The notes under the pieces were generated by a model. It saw only the letters and a program-made list of their open reading frames with translations, was not told where the DNA came from and made no database searches. From the NCBI RefSeq assembly GCF_003350475.1, contig NZ_QQAV01000013.1, positions 1-64,000 on the forward strand: a stretch of DNA of 64,000 nucleotides, given 5' to 3'. This document shows, in pieces, positions 49,221 through 59,814 of this stretch. The position numbers were made by a program, and so were the translations under genes. This stretch comes from Pseudacidovorax intermedius. Lineage in GTDB: Bacteria > Pseudomonadota > Gammaproteobacteria > Burkholderiales > Burkholderiaceae_C. Position 1 is the first letter of the stretch. Each line of letters starts with the position of its first letter.

Positions 49221-49559
49221 TCAGCCCGCCATGCCCAACCCGCGCAGCAACAGCAAGGTCGCCGTGCCCACCACCACCGGTCCGGTGACGCCGCGCCGCC
49301 AGCAGAACCAGGCCACCGACACCGCCACGGCCAGCCAGCGCGGGTCGTGCCAACCCGGCGCGACCACGGCGCCGCCCGAGCCGCGCAGCACCTCCGGCAC
49401 CACGACGGCCATCAGGGCCGCCAGCGGCGCATGGCGCAGGCCTGCAGCCAGCCAGCCCGGCAGGCGCGGCTCCCGCCGCGGCAGCAGGAACACGCCGCGC
49501 GTGAGCACGGTCACCCCCGCCAGCGCAAGGATGGCGATCCACAGGTGCAGGTCGGTCAT
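49221..49559 (-). CDS. azlD: AzlD branched-chain amino acid exporter subunit
   Basis: A 112-residue membrane protein with three to four hydrophobic helices, small partner of AzlC. The pattern LRHAPLAALMAVVVPEVL is characteristic of the family. It overlaps the azlC stop by ATGA, so the two subunits are co-translated. AzlCD exports branched-chain amino acids or analogues. The pair follows the amidase and peptide ABC genes directly. Confidence 0.88.
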   Translation of the reverse strand: MTDLHLWIAILALAGVTVLTRGVFLLPRREPRLPGWLAAGLRHAPLAALMAVVVPEVLRGSGGAVVAPGWHDPRWLAVAVSVAWFCWRRGVTGPVVVGTATLLLLRGLGMAG

Positions 49560-50281
49560 GGCGTGGCGATGTGCGGGGCGCGCCGTTCGGCCCAGTGGCC
49601 GGCCGCCATGGCGGCGGCGATGGCCGCGATCACCTGCAGGCCGAAGGGCCAGCCCTGCCCCATCCAGCCGATGGCGCCGGCCACGGCCGCCACCAGCCAG
49701 CTGGGCCGGTCCGCAATCATCGGCATGGCCAGGCCAAGCAGGGCGAGCACGCCGATGAAGCGCAGGTCCCAGTCCGGCGGAATGGCATCGGCCAGGAAGA
49801 TGCCCGCCAGCGAGGCCGCCTGCCACGCCGCCCAGTTGAACAGCGCCAGTCCCAGGAAATAGGCCAACTGGTCGGGCGCGCGCCGCGGGTAGCGCTGCAT
49901 GAAGCGCACGTACACCGGGTCGCCCGCCAGGTAGGCGAGCCCCAGCCGCTGCGGCCGCGGCAGCAGGCCGAAGTAGCGCCGCCAGTGCGCGCTGAACACG
50001 ACGAAGCGCACGTTGAGCATCAGCGCCGTCAGCACGATCACCCACAGCGGCGCGCCCGCCAGGATCATCGGCAGGCAGGCCAGCTGCGAGGCACTGGCGA
50101 AGACCAGCAGCGACATGGCCAGCACCGCGCCCAAGGGCAGACCGCTGCGCGCCATGGCCACGCCGGTCACCAGGCCCAGGGCCACCGTGCCCAGGGCCGG
50201 GCCGGCGATGGCCCGCACGCCCTCGGCAAAGCCCGGGTGCGTGAAGAGCGAACGCAGCGATCGCGTGCCGAACAGCGCCAT
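49556..50281 (-). CDS. azlC: AzlC branched-chain amino acid exporter subunit
   Basis: A 241-residue inner-membrane protein with multiple helices. It has the AzlC-type hallmarks GLVTGVAMARSGLPLGAVLA and the segment LLVFASASQLACLPMILAG near the N-terminal third. It begins 28 bases after the amidase stop and overlaps azlD. Known AzlCD systems export branched-chain amino acids; here proximity to a peptide importer and an amidase suggests removal of excess product of peptide or amide breakdown, which is inference. Confidence 0.9.
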   Translation of the reverse strand: MALFGTRSLRSLFTHPGFAEGVRAIAGPALGTVALGLVTGVAMARSGLPLGAVLAMSLLVFASASQLACLPMILAGAPLWVIVLTALMLNVRFVVFSAHWRRYFGLLPRPQRLGLAYLAGDPVYVRFMQRYPRRAPDQLAYFLGLALFNWAAWQAASLAGIFLADAIPPDWDLRFIGVLALLGLAMPMIADRPSWLVAAVAGAIGWMGQGWPFGLQVIAAIAAAMAAGHWAERRAPHIATP

Positions 50282-50309
50282 GTCGTGAGGGTCTCCGTGT
50301 CCCCGCCGG

Positions 50310-51785
50310 TCAGCCGGCCGTGACGTGCACGCCCGGGCGGCGGCCGTCGTTCCAGCGGCCGCCCAGGGCGCGCTCGATCTGCGCCGCCAGTTGCAGCAGC
50401 AGGCCGTCATTGGCCTGGCGCGCCTGGGCGTGGATGCCGAAGGGCAGCCCGTTGGCCTGCTGCGCCATCGGCAGCGAGATGGCCGGGATGCCGCACAGGT
50501 TGGACAGCGGCGTGTACGAGAAGAACTTCCAGAGGTTGTCGAACCAGTCGAGCACGTCCGGGTTGTCGCTGGTCGTCAGGTACTCGGTGGTGCCGATGCG
50601 CGGCGTGGGCAGCGCCGTAATCGGCGTGAGGATGATGTCCCAGTCCTCGAAGAAGGCGCCGAAGGCCCGCGCGGTGCTGTTGAAGACGGCCTGCATCTTG
50701 TAGCGCTCGGCATACGACAGGTCCTTGCCGGCCTCCCAGATGCGGATGTTGATCGGCTCGATGAGCTCCGCCGGCGGGCGCTCCAGCCCGGCCTTGGCCA
50801 GGAGGCCGTTGATGACCTGCGCGAAGTTGCTGATGTAGCAGGTGGTCTGCGCACGGAAGGCCTCGCGCAGGTCGGCCTGCGGCAGCGCCCATTCGACATG
50901 GTGGCCCAGGCCTTCGAGGAAGCGCGCGGCCTTCTCCAGCTCGGCCACGAGCTCAGGGGTGGCGCGGTAGTCGCCCCATTCGTGCGACAGCGCGATGCGC
51001 AGCCGGCCCGGGTCCTTCTGGATCAGCTGGGTGTAGGGCTCGGGCGTCGTCCAGAAGGGCATGAACTCGCCAGGCGCGCCGCCGCGGCAGGCATCGACGA
51101 AAGCCGCCGTGTCGCGCACCGTGCGGCTGTGGCAGCCCTGGATGGAGACATAGCCGGTGATGTCCGACAGGTTGGGCCCGATGCTGAACACGCCGCGCGA
51201 GGGCTTGAGACCGATGTTGCCGTTGAAGCCGGCCGGGATGCGGATCGAACCGCCACCGTCCGTCGCATGCGACATGGGCACCACGCCCGCCGCCACCATG
51301 GCCGAGGTGCCGGCGGAGGAGCCGCAGGTGGTGAAGTCGGTGTTCCAGGGGTTGCGCGTGACGTACACGGCCGGGTTCTCGGCCGAGCTGCAGACGCCGA
51401 ACTCCGGCGTGGTCGTGCGGCCCATCAGGTTGAGGCCGGCCTTGCGCATCTGCTTCGTCAGCCAGGCATCTTCGGTCGGACGGTTGCCGCGCATGAAGAG
51501 CGAGCCCTGCTCCTGCAGCCGGCCCTTGAGCGTGGGGCCCAGGTCCTTCATGAGGAAAGGCACGCCGGCAAAGGGGCCTTGCGGATTCAGCCCGTCCTTG
51601 AGCGGGTCGGCCACCACGTCCTCGAAGACCTCGACCACGGCCGAGAGCGTCGGGTTGGTCTTCGCGATGCCAGCCGCGGCCTGTTGCGCGAGTTCGGCGG
51701 CGGTCAGCTCGCCCTGGCGCACCTTCTCGGCCAGGGCCGTCGCGTCCTGCGCGGCCCATTCGTCCCAGCTCATTGCCAATGTCAT
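50310..51785 (-). CDS. Amidase signature-family protein
   Basis: A 491-residue amidase. The catalytic Lys is in FLMKDLG, the cis-Ser region is in DGGGSIRIPA and the nucleophile-region motif, usually GGSSGGS, reads CGSSAGTSA here. The triad itself appears kept. Amidases of this family hydrolyse amides or peptide-like compounds, and the substrate cannot be told from the sequence. It follows the peptide-type ABC genes on the same strand, 67 bases after the ATPase gene, and likely processes what that transporter brings in. Confidence 0.9.
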   Translation of the reverse strand: MTLAMSWDEWAAQDATALAEKVRQGELTAAELAQQAAAGIAKTNPTLSAVVEVFEDVVADPLKDGLNPQGPFAGVPFLMKDLGPTLKGRLQEQGSLFMRGNRPTEDAWLTKQMRKAGLNLMGRTTTPEFGVCSSAENPAVYVTRNPWNTDFTTCGSSAGTSAMVAAGVVPMSHATDGGGSIRIPAGFNGNIGLKPSRGVFSIGPNLSDITGYVSIQGCHSRTVRDTAAFVDACRGGAPGEFMPFWTTPEPYTQLIQKDPGRLRIALSHEWGDYRATPELVAELEKAARFLEGLGHHVEWALPQADLREAFRAQTTCYISNFAQVINGLLAKAGLERPPAELIEPINIRIWEAGKDLSYAERYKMQAVFNSTARAFGAFFEDWDIILTPITALPTPRIGTTEYLTTSDNPDVLDWFDNLWKFFSYTPLSNLCGIPAISLPMAQQANGLPFGIHAQARQANDGLLLQLAAQIERALGGRWNDGRRPGVHVTAG

Positions 51786-51852
51786 GTCGTGTGTTCCTGT
51801 TGTTCGGATGTCGGTCGAACCGAAAATTCTGCCTGCTGGGGCCGATGCGCGC

Positions 51853-53523
51853 TCAGGCGGCGAGCGCAAGCTCGGTGCGCGGGGCCGCCTCCAGCAGCTT
51901 GCGCGTGTAGGCATGGGCCGGCCGGCCGAACACCTCGGCCGTCAAACCCTCTTCCACGATGCGCCCCTGGTTCATCACGATCACGCGGTCGCACAGCTGC
52001 GCCGCGACCCGCAGGTCGTGCGTGATGAACAGGATGCCGAGCCCGAAGTCGCGCTGCACTTCGCGCAGCAGATCGAGAATCTGCGCCTGCACCGACACGT
52101 CGAGCGCCGACACGGCCTCGTCCGCCACCAGCACCTGCGGCTGGCAGGCGACGGCGCGGGCGATGGCCAGGCGCTGGCGTTGCCCGCCCGAGAACTGGTG
52201 CGGGTAGCGCGAGAGCGCGGCACGCGGCAGCTGGATGCGGTCCATCAGCTCTTCGGCCAGCTTGCGCGCGGCGGGCACGTCCAGGCCGAAGTTGACCGCG
52301 CCTTCGATCATCGAAGAGCCAACGGTTCGCCGCGGGTTGAGCGAGCGGTTCGGGTCCTGGAACACCACCTGCACCCGCGAGCGCAGCGGCCGCAGCCGCG
52401 ATTCGGACAGGGACTGCACCTCGCGGTCGCCCCAGGTGATCGTGCCTTCGCTGGGGTCGATCAGCCGGATCATGCAGCGCGCAAAGGTCGACTTGCCCGA
52501 GCCCGATTCGCCCACCACGCCCACCGTCTCGCCACGGTGCACGGCCACGCTGGCGTCCTGCAGGGCGGTGTTGGGCTTGGCGCGGCCCAGCCAGTCCCGG
52601 CGTACGTAGGTCTTGCCGACCCCGCGGCCGGCCAGCAGCGCCGGGCCGCCGGGCAGCGCGCGCGGTGGTGGCGGCACCATGCCCGGCACGGCGGCCAGCA
52701 GCATGCGGGTGTAGTCCTCGCGCGGCGTGCGCAGCACCTGCTCGCGCGGGCCCTGCTCCACCACCTTGCCGCGGTGCATCACCATCACTTCGTCGGCGAT
52801 CTCGGCCACCACGCCCATGTCGTGCGTGATGAACAGCACCGCACTGCCCTGCTCCTGCTGCAGCTCGGCGATGAGCTTGAGGATCTCGGCCTGCGTGGTC
52901 ACGTCCAGCGCCGTGGTCGGCTCGTCGCAGATCAGGAGGCGCGGCTTGAGGATGATCGCCATGGCGATCACGATTCGCTGGCGCTGGCCGCCCGAGAGCT
53001 GGTGCGGATAGCTCGAAAAGATGCGCTGCGGATCGGGCAGGCGCACGCGTTCGAACACCTGCAGGATGCGCGCCTTGCGCTCGGCCGGCGTCAGCGACGT
53101 GTGGTTGCGCAGCAGCTCGTCGACCTGCTCGCCGCAGCTGAGCACGGGGTTGAGCGCCGTCATCGGCTCCTGGAACACCATGCCCATCACCTGGCCGCGC
53201 AGGGCGCGCAGGCGCTTCTCGGGCAGGTACTTGCCATGAGTCAGCAGCGCCTCGCCGGCCAGCACGATGTCGCCGGCCGTGATGGTCAGGCCCTTGGCCA
53301 GCAGCGCCATCACGGTCGTGGCCAGCACCGACTTGCCGGAGCCGGACTCGCCCACGATGCACAGCGTGCGGCCGGCCTCGATGCGCACGTCCAGCCGCTC
53401 GATGGCGTGGGGCCGGTCGGCGTCGGCGGGCAGCGCGACCTGCAGGCCGCGCACCTCCAGGACGGGGCTTGCGGGCATGGGCGGGGCTTCGCCGGCGGCG
53501 ATGCGGGTGGGAAGGGGTTTCAT
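51853..53523 (-). CDS. Peptide-type ABC transporter ATPase, two domains fused
   Basis: A 556-residue protein with two complete ABC ATPase domains in tandem, equivalent to DppD and DppF joined in one chain. The first has GESGSGKS, LSGGQRQRIV and LLICDEPTTALD; the second has GESGSGKST, FSGGQRQRLA and VLVADEAVSALD. Fused versions occur in several Proteobacteria. It energises import through the permeases encoded just upstream. ATG 53523 lies 13 bases from the permease stop. Confidence 0.95.
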   Translation of the reverse strand: MKPLPTRIAAGEAPPMPASPVLEVRGLQVALPADADRPHAIERLDVRIEAGRTLCIVGESGSGKSVLATTVMALLAKGLTITAGDIVLAGEALLTHGKYLPEKRLRALRGQVMGMVFQEPMTALNPVLSCGEQVDELLRNHTSLTPAERKARILQVFERVRLPDPQRIFSSYPHQLSGGQRQRIVIAMAIILKPRLLICDEPTTALDVTTQAEILKLIAELQQEQGSAVLFITHDMGVVAEIADEVMVMHRGKVVEQGPREQVLRTPREDYTRMLLAAVPGMVPPPPRALPGGPALLAGRGVGKTYVRRDWLGRAKPNTALQDASVAVHRGETVGVVGESGSGKSTFARCMIRLIDPSEGTITWGDREVQSLSESRLRPLRSRVQVVFQDPNRSLNPRRTVGSSMIEGAVNFGLDVPAARKLAEELMDRIQLPRAALSRYPHQFSGGQRQRLAIARAVACQPQVLVADEAVSALDVSVQAQILDLLREVQRDFGLGILFITHDLRVAAQLCDRVIVMNQGRIVEEGLTAEVFGRPAHAYTRKLLEAAPRTELALAA

Positions 53524-53536
53524 CGTCACACCTCGC

Positions 53537-54409
53537 TCAGCTGCGCTTGGAGAACTTGGGATCGAGCACATCGCGCAGCCCGTCGCCGAGCAGGTTGATG
53601 GCCAGCACGGTGGGCACCAGGAAGAGCGCGGGCCACAGCACGTTGCCCGGCGCCTGCGAGAACAGCACGCGGCCCTCGGCCATGATGTTTCCCCAGGTGG
53701 GCACCTCGGCCGGCAGGCCCAGGCCCAGGAAGCTCAGGATGGCCTCGGTCAGCACGGCCGAGGCAGCGATGAAGGTGCCCTGCACGATCAGCGGTGCCAG
53801 CGCGTTGGGCAGGATGTCGCGCCACAAGATGGTGGCATTGGGCGTGGCCAGCGCACGGGCCGCTTCGACGAAGGGCTCGTCGCGCAGGCCGATCACCAGG
53901 GCGCGCACCAGGCGCGTCACCCGCGGCACCTCGGGCACGGCGATGGCCAGGATCACCGTCGGCAGGCTGGCTCCGAGCATCGCCACCAGCGTGATCGCCA
54001 GCAGCACGGCCGGGATGGCCATCAGGCCGTCCATCACCCGCATCAGCACGGCGTCGGCCGCGCGGAAGTAGCCGGCCAGCATGCCCAACGAGCAGCCCAG
54101 CGCGATGGCCAGGAAGGCGGTGAGCACGCCCACCAGCAGCGAGATGCGGGTGCCGTAGAGCACGCGGCTCCACACGTCGCGGCCCACGCTGTCGCTGCCC
54201 ATCCAGAAGGTGTGCTGCACCATCGCGCCGTCGGGCAGCGTGACTTGGCCGGCGGTGCCGGCAGGCACGGTGATGAAGTTCGCGTCCATGGCCGACGGGT
54301 CGAAGGTGCCCAGCCAGGGCGCCATCAGGCCCAGCAGCGTGAGCACCAGCAGCACCAGCGTGCCGCCGCGCACGGCGCCATGGCGCCAGAGTTTGTGGAA
54401 GGTGCCCAT
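53537..54409 (-). CDS. Peptide-type ABC permease, DppC-like
   Basis: A 290-residue inner-membrane permease with an N-terminal helix, a periplasmic loop that includes FWMGSDSVGRDVWSRVLYG, and the BPD_transp_1 domain with the EAA loop around EAARALATPNATILWRDIL. The start MGTFHKLWRHGAV at 54409 lies just four bases after the DppB-like stop. It pairs with the DppB-like permease to form the channel. Confidence 0.94.
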   Translation of the reverse strand: MGTFHKLWRHGAVRGGTLVLLVLTLLGLMAPWLGTFDPSAMDANFITVPAGTAGQVTLPDGAMVQHTFWMGSDSVGRDVWSRVLYGTRISLLVGVLTAFLAIALGCSLGMLAGYFRAADAVLMRVMDGLMAIPAVLLAITLVAMLGASLPTVILAIAVPEVPRVTRLVRALVIGLRDEPFVEAARALATPNATILWRDILPNALAPLIVQGTFIAASAVLTEAILSFLGLGLPAEVPTWGNIMAEGRVLFSQAPGNVLWPALFLVPTVLAINLLGDGLRDVLDPKFSKRS

Positions 54410-54413
54410 GGCT

Positions 54414-55355
<942 letters not shown>

Positions 55356-55368
55356 GGCCGCCCTGCCC

Positions 55369-56988
55369 TTACTGCTTGCGGATGTTCCAGTACACCTGGG
55401 CACCGGCGGGCACCAGGCCGCTCACGCCCTTGCGCACGGCGGCAGGTTGGTTGTACTGGCCCACGGGCACATGGGTGACGCTCTGGAAGGCCTGCAACTG
55501 CGCGGCCTCGGCCAGCTTCTTCTTCTCGGCGTCGGTGGTGGCGGCGATGAACTGCTTCTTGATGGCTTCGAGCTTCGGGTCGTCCTGCCAGCCGAACCAG
55601 CCCTTGTCGCCGGTGGCGTTCATCATGGCCATGGTCAGCGGGTTGAGGATGTCCGAGGCCGTCCAGGAGGTCATGAAGATGCTCCAGCCGCCGGCCGAGG
55701 GCGCGTCCTTCTTGGCGCGGCGGGCCACCAGGGTCTGCCAGTCCATGTTCTGCATGTCGACCTTGAAGCCGGCCTGCTCCAGCTGCTGCTTGGCCACCAG
55801 CGGCAGCTTGCCGATGGTGCCGTTGTCGGAGGGGCGCATCAGCACCACGGGCTCGCCCTTGTAGCCAGCTTCGGCCAACAGGGCCTTGGCCTTCTGCGGG
55901 TTGGCGATGCCGGTGTACTCGCCCGTCTTGTCCGACTCGTACAGCGTGCCGCAGGGGAACATGCTCTTGCAGTAGCGCGTGAGGCCCGGCGTGCCCACCT
56001 GCGTGCGCAGGAAGGCCTCCTGCCCCAGGGCCAGCATGGCGGCGCGGCGGATCTTCTCGTTGTCGAAGGGCGCGTGCAGGAAGTTGAAACGCAGGATGAA
56101 CTGGTTGCCCGCCGGCTGGGCGTCCACCAGCTCGATGTTGGGGTTGCTGCGCAGCGTGGCGTACTGCTCGAAGGCCGGCTGCTCCAGGATGTCGGCCTCG
56201 CCGTTGAGCAGCGCATTGAGCTGCGTCTGCGCGTCGCGGATGAACAGCCACTCCACGCGATCCACGTACACGTTCTTGCCGCCGGCCGTGCCCGAGGGCG
56301 CCTCCGCGCGCGGCTTGTACTTGGTGTTCTTCAGGAAGACGGCCTTCTCGCCCGGGCGGAACTCGTCGGCCTTGAAGATGTAGGGACCGGAGCCGATCGT
56401 CTCCTTGATCTGCACGTCGCCGGGCGTGTCGGCCACGCGCTTGGGCATGATGATGGGCACGTTGGACGAGGGCTTGCCCAGCGCCTCGGTCACCAGGCCG
56501 AAGGGCTCCTTCAGCTGGATGACGAAGGTCCTGGCGTCGGGCGTCTCGTATTTGTCGATGGCCTTGGCCAGCTGGCCGCCGAAGGTGTCGCGGCTGGCCC
56601 AGCGCTTGAGCGAGGCGACCACGTCCTCGCTGGTGACCGGCTTGCCGTCGTGGAACTCCAGGCCGTCGCGTAGCGTAAAGCTCCAGGTCTTGTTGTCCTT
56701 GGAGACGCTCCACTTGCCCACCATCTGCGGCTGGATCCTGCCCTGGGCGTCGGTGCCGAACAGGGTGTCGTAGATCATGTAGCCGAAGTTGCGCGAGATG
56801 TACGCCGTGGTCCAGATCGGGTCCAGCACCGTCATGTTGGTGGTGGGAATGATCTTGAGCGTGGTGCTCTGCGCGGCCGCAGGCAGCGCGGTGCCGGCCG
56901 TCACGACCAGCATGGCGGCGCAGGCCGCCCACTTCGACAGGGCACGGCGGCTCACGGGGCGGGCGGCGGAGGGGTTGGAGGTGTGCAT
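55369..56988 (-). CDS. Family 5 periplasmic substrate-binding protein
   Basis: A 539-residue solute-binding protein (DppA/OppA type): signal peptide around KWAACAAMLVVTAGTALPAAA, then DPIWTTAYISRNFGYMIYDT and the typical WSFTLRDGLEFHDGKPVTSEDV. ATG 56988 gives the signal peptide directly. First gene of the operon binding protein-DppB-DppC-ATPase-amidase, possibly continued by azlCD. Divergent from a MocR-type regulator. The ligand could be a peptide, a peptide-like amide or an opine. Confidence 0.94.
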   Translation of the reverse strand: MHTSNPSAARPVSRRALSKWAACAAMLVVTAGTALPAAAQSTTLKIIPTTNMTVLDPIWTTAYISRNFGYMIYDTLFGTDAQGRIQPQMVGKWSVSKDNKTWSFTLRDGLEFHDGKPVTSEDVVASLKRWASRDTFGGQLAKAIDKYETPDARTFVIQLKEPFGLVTEALGKPSSNVPIIMPKRVADTPGDVQIKETIGSGPYIFKADEFRPGEKAVFLKNTKYKPRAEAPSGTAGGKNVYVDRVEWLFIRDAQTQLNALLNGEADILEQPAFEQYATLRSNPNIELVDAQPAGNQFILRFNFLHAPFDNEKIRRAAMLALGQEAFLRTQVGTPGLTRYCKSMFPCGTLYESDKTGEYTGIANPQKAKALLAEAGYKGEPVVLMRPSDNGTIGKLPLVAKQQLEQAGFKVDMQNMDWQTLVARRAKKDAPSAGGWSIFMTSWTASDILNPLTMAMMNATGDKGWFGWQDDPKLEAIKKQFIAATTDAEKKKLAEAAQLQAFQSVTHVPVGQYNQPAAVRKGVSGLVPAGAQVYWNIRKQ

Positions 56989-57080
56989 GAAAGTTCCGAA
57001 GTAGGCGGTGGAAAGGCAGGAAAGATCCGGCTTGCCGGTGGGGATGGATTGGGACAAAAATCGCCGCAATTGAATATGTA

Positions 57081-57115
57081 CAGTTGATCAAGGCTGCACT
57101 AGAACAGTCCAACTG
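57081..57115. promoter_or_regulatory. Candidate MocR control region
   Basis: CAGTTG (57081-57086) and CAACTG (57110-57115) form an inverted repeat 35 bases long; ACAGT also occurs as a direct repeat at 57080 and 57105. The region is in the gap between the MocR gene and the binding-protein gene, with AT-rich DNA on its left. MocR regulators often use such arrangements; unproven. Confidence 0.45.
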
Positions 57116-57139
57116 CGCGATCACAGACAGGTGCATCGC

Positions 57140-58609
57140 ATGCACCCATTCAGTGCTTCACCAGCCGCCCTCGCCCCACGTCAACCTCCCATGATTTCGC
57201 TCGACCCCAACTCCGACGTACCGCTGGTGCGCCAGATCCGTGACGCCCTGGCGCTGCAAATCGACCGCGGCGCGCTCGCCGTCGGTGCACGCCTGCCCTC
57301 GGTGCGGGAGATGGCGCGCGAGTCGGGCGTGAGCACCATGACGGCCACCAATGCCTACCAGCGCCTGGTGGCCGATGGCTATGTCGAAGCCCGGCCGGCC
57401 AGCGGCTACTACGTCGCCGCCCATGGCGATGCCGCAGGCCAGGCCGCGCGGCGCAAGCCCTTCGTCGGCCGCACCTCGGTCGATTCGCTGTGGCTGATCC
57501 GCCGCGTGTATGAGGACGACGCCTCGCTCCTCAATGCCGGCTGCGGCTGGATCCCGCCCGAGTGGCTGCAGTCGGATGCGGTGCGGCGGGCCTTGTCGGG
57601 CCTGGCCCGCAAGCAGGGCCCTGCCCTCGCCCGCTACGGCTCGCCCCACGGCTACCTGCCGCTGCGCCAGCAGATCGAGGCGCAATTGGGCGCCCGCGCC
57701 ATCCAGGCGCCGCCGCACCAGATCGTGCTGACCCACGGCGCCACCCAGGCCCTGGCCCTGGCCGGCCGCTGCCTGCTGCAGCCCGGCGATGCCGTGCTGG
57801 TGGATGACCCCGGCTCCACCAACCTCTTCGAGACGCTGCGCCAGTTGGGCGCGCGCCTGGTCGGTGTGCCCCGACTGCAGGACGGCCCCGACCTCACGGC
57901 CCTGCAGGCCCTGGCCCAGCGCCATCGGCCCAAGGCCTTCTTCATCCAGACCCAACTGCACAACCCCACCGGCTCCTCCTGCGCGCCGGCCAAGGCCTAC
58001 CAGCTGCTGCGCCTGGCGGAGCAACTGGGCTTTGCCATCGTCGAGAACGACGTCATGGCGGGCCTGGAGCTGCCCGGCGCCACCACGCTCGCCAGCCTGG
58101 ACCAGCTGCGGCGGGTGATCTACGTGGGCGGCTTCTCCAAGCTGGTCTCACCCAGCCTGCGCGTGGGCTTCGCCGCCGCCAACGAGGAGATGGTGGACAA
58201 GCTCATCCACGCCAAGATGGGCGACAGCCTGACCAGCTCGGAGATGAACGAGCGGCTGGTTCACGCCGTACTGGCCGAAGGCAAGCACCGCGCCCACGTG
58301 GCGCGGCTGGCGCAACGGCTGGCCGAGGCGCAGGTGGCCGTGTGCGCGGGGCTGGCGAAGGCGGGGCTGGAGGTGTTCGGGCAGCCGGCGGGTGGGCCGT
58401 TTCTGTGGGCGCGGTTGCCGTCGGAGGGCGTCGATGCGGTAGCGGTGGCGCAGCGGGCGGTGGCAGCGGGGTTGTTGCTGGCGCCGGGGCATCTGTTTCG
58501 GCCGACTGCGGAGCGGACGGGGTGGATGCGGTTCAATGCGGCGTATGCGGATGATGCGCGCGTTTATGAATTCGTAGCTCGTGAGGCGGCGGAGGCGGGC
58601 AAGTTCTGA
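57140..58609 (+). CDS. MocR-type regulator (GntR HTH with aminotransferase domain)
   Basis: A 489-residue fusion: N-terminal GntR winged helix (PLVRQIRDALALQIDRGAL and STMTATNAYQRLVADGYVEA) and a C-terminal fold type I aminotransferase domain with the PLP lysine in GGFSKLVSPSLRVGF. MocR proteins sense a PLP or amine-linked effector. ATG 57140 is used; GTG 57131 and ATG 57191 are possible. Divergent from the peptide ABC/amidase operon, which it probably controls. Confidence 0.93.
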   Translation: MHPFSASPAALAPRQPPMISLDPNSDVPLVRQIRDALALQIDRGALAVGARLPSVREMARESGVSTMTATNAYQRLVADGYVEARPASGYYVAAHGDAAGQAARRKPFVGRTSVDSLWLIRRVYEDDASLLNAGCGWIPPEWLQSDAVRRALSGLARKQGPALARYGSPHGYLPLRQQIEAQLGARAIQAPPHQIVLTHGATQALALAGRCLLQPGDAVLVDDPGSTNLFETLRQLGARLVGVPRLQDGPDLTALQALAQRHRPKAFFIQTQLHNPTGSSCAPAKAYQLLRLAEQLGFAIVENDVMAGLELPGATTLASLDQLRRVIYVGGFSKLVSPSLRVGFAAANEEMVDKLIHAKMGDSLTSSEMNERLVHAVLAEGKHRAHVARLAQRLAEAQVAVCAGLAKAGLEVFGQPAGGPFLWARLPSEGVDAVAVAQRAVAAGLLLAPGHLFRPTAERTGWMRFNAAYADDARVYEFVAREAAEAGKF

Positions 58610-58929
58610 GGAAAGGCCAACCCGACAGGGAATTTCAACCGTGTTGACGTGGCGCGGGCGATCAAGTGTCACCAGTGAACGAAGCTGGTCGCAACAATGC
58701 GGGAGCGGGTTCGGACTAAATCGCGCCCAGTCTCTCTTTCACCTCGATCGCGTCCGGGACACCAACTGCTCCGTGCTGGACGATCAATACTCACCGCTCG
58801 GCCTTTCCTACCTTTTTGGCGCTATCCGCCCAAGCCCCGGAAGTCGCCGAGACCGGCCCGCACCGCTGAATATCTTCAGCACCGGGCTTCGCAATTCGCC
58901 CCGTTTTTCATCTCGTCGAGCTAGGCTCT
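58610..58929. other. Intergenic stretch of mixed composition, no gene seen
   Basis: Between the MocR gene and the AT-rich orphan gene. A plus-strand frame of 126 codons (58581-58961) overlaps both neighbours, has no ribosome site and shows no recognisable domain, so I leave it out. GC content begins to fall here from left to right, marking the edge of the atypical island. Confidence 0.4.
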
Positions 58930-59814
58930 TCACAACTCGGCATCGAGCTCGATCGACTTGATTGCAATCGGTCGTCGAATGATCTGCCCTGATTTTCGAT
59001 GCCTCACCTTGAATTTAAGCATCACAGTCTCAGACCTACGGTCTCTCATCACATCCTGATCCGAGACATGAAATTCAGGGTCCATAAGCTCTATCTTGTA
59101 GCGAGGCGCAATCCTCATCGGGGCCGAAAAGATCATTCGAATCACCCCCTCCCCATTCGGGGCGTAAAGCACGATTTCCTTGGTCGCCGCCAGCGCTTGA
59201 TGATAGGAAATCAATGCCTGACCCTCTGACATCTGCTGCTGAAGAAAAAGACCTCTTTCGGGTGTAAACGTGGTGAAATACAGATCCAATGCTGAGGGTA
59301 CGGCAATGGTTACTGGATCGACTAGAAATGTAATCGAATAACCTTCGGCTTTATACTCCAGCTTGATAGACCGTCCTTGCGGGGAAAAATCCACTGGACC
59401 CAGAATTACGGAGAAAGATACTGGGCCTTCAGGTAGATGCGGCAGATCGAATACAGCGTCTTCTCCAGCGACTTCTTCGTCGTGAAGATCCAGTCTGTCG
59501 AGCGCAGGCACACGATACCCGTAAAGAGCGAAGGCCTGCGTGACTTGAGTAAGCGGGGCGACGAAGATGGTTTTTCCATTTTCGTGATAATTCACGCGTC
59601 CAGATTGATGAATCGTGATCCGTTTATTCTTAGGGCGTGGCGAAGAAAATTCGATAATCTTTTGCTCCTGCCCTGCAGAGTTCGTACTCCATCTTTTGCG
59701 TGAAGTGCTAACGCCTTCCCTACGGACAGTCAGATTCAGTGATCCGTCTCGGTCGCTTGTTTCTAAGACCATAAACTTTCTGGTAATCGAACCGTAGCGA
59801 ATAAGAATGCGCAT
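58930..59814 (-). CDS. Unrecognised protein on an AT-rich island
   Basis: A 294-residue soluble protein I do not recognise. It has no signal peptide or membrane helix, is rich in beta-strand-like segments (KRITIHQSGRVNYHENGK, RSIKLEYKAEGYSITFLV) and ends in a basic tail (KVRHRKSGQIIRRPIAIKS). Base composition is far lower in GC than the neighbours: 59281-59340 has 26 G or C of 60. Codon use therefore differs, a sign of horizontal transfer. ATG at 59814 is the only likely start. Neighbours give no clue to its role. Confidence 0.65.
   Translation of the reverse strand: MRILIRYGSITRKFMVLETSDRDGSLNLTVRREGVSTSRKRWSTNSAGQEQKIIEFSSPRPKNKRITIHQSGRVNYHENGKTIFVAPLTQVTQAFALYGYRVPALDRLDLHDEEVAGEDAVFDLPHLPEGPVSFSVILGPVDFSPQGRSIKLEYKAEGYSITFLVDPVTIAVPSALDLYFTTFTPERGLFLQQQMSEGQALISYHQALAATKEIVLYAPNGEGVIRMIFSAPMRIAPRYKIELMDPEFHVSDQDVMRDRRSETVMLKFKVRHRKSGQIIRRPIAIKSIELDAEL

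Noticed and set aside
58581..58961. 126-codon plus-strand frame in the gap after MocR
   Set aside because: It starts inside the MocR gene, lacks a ribosome site and shows no domain.
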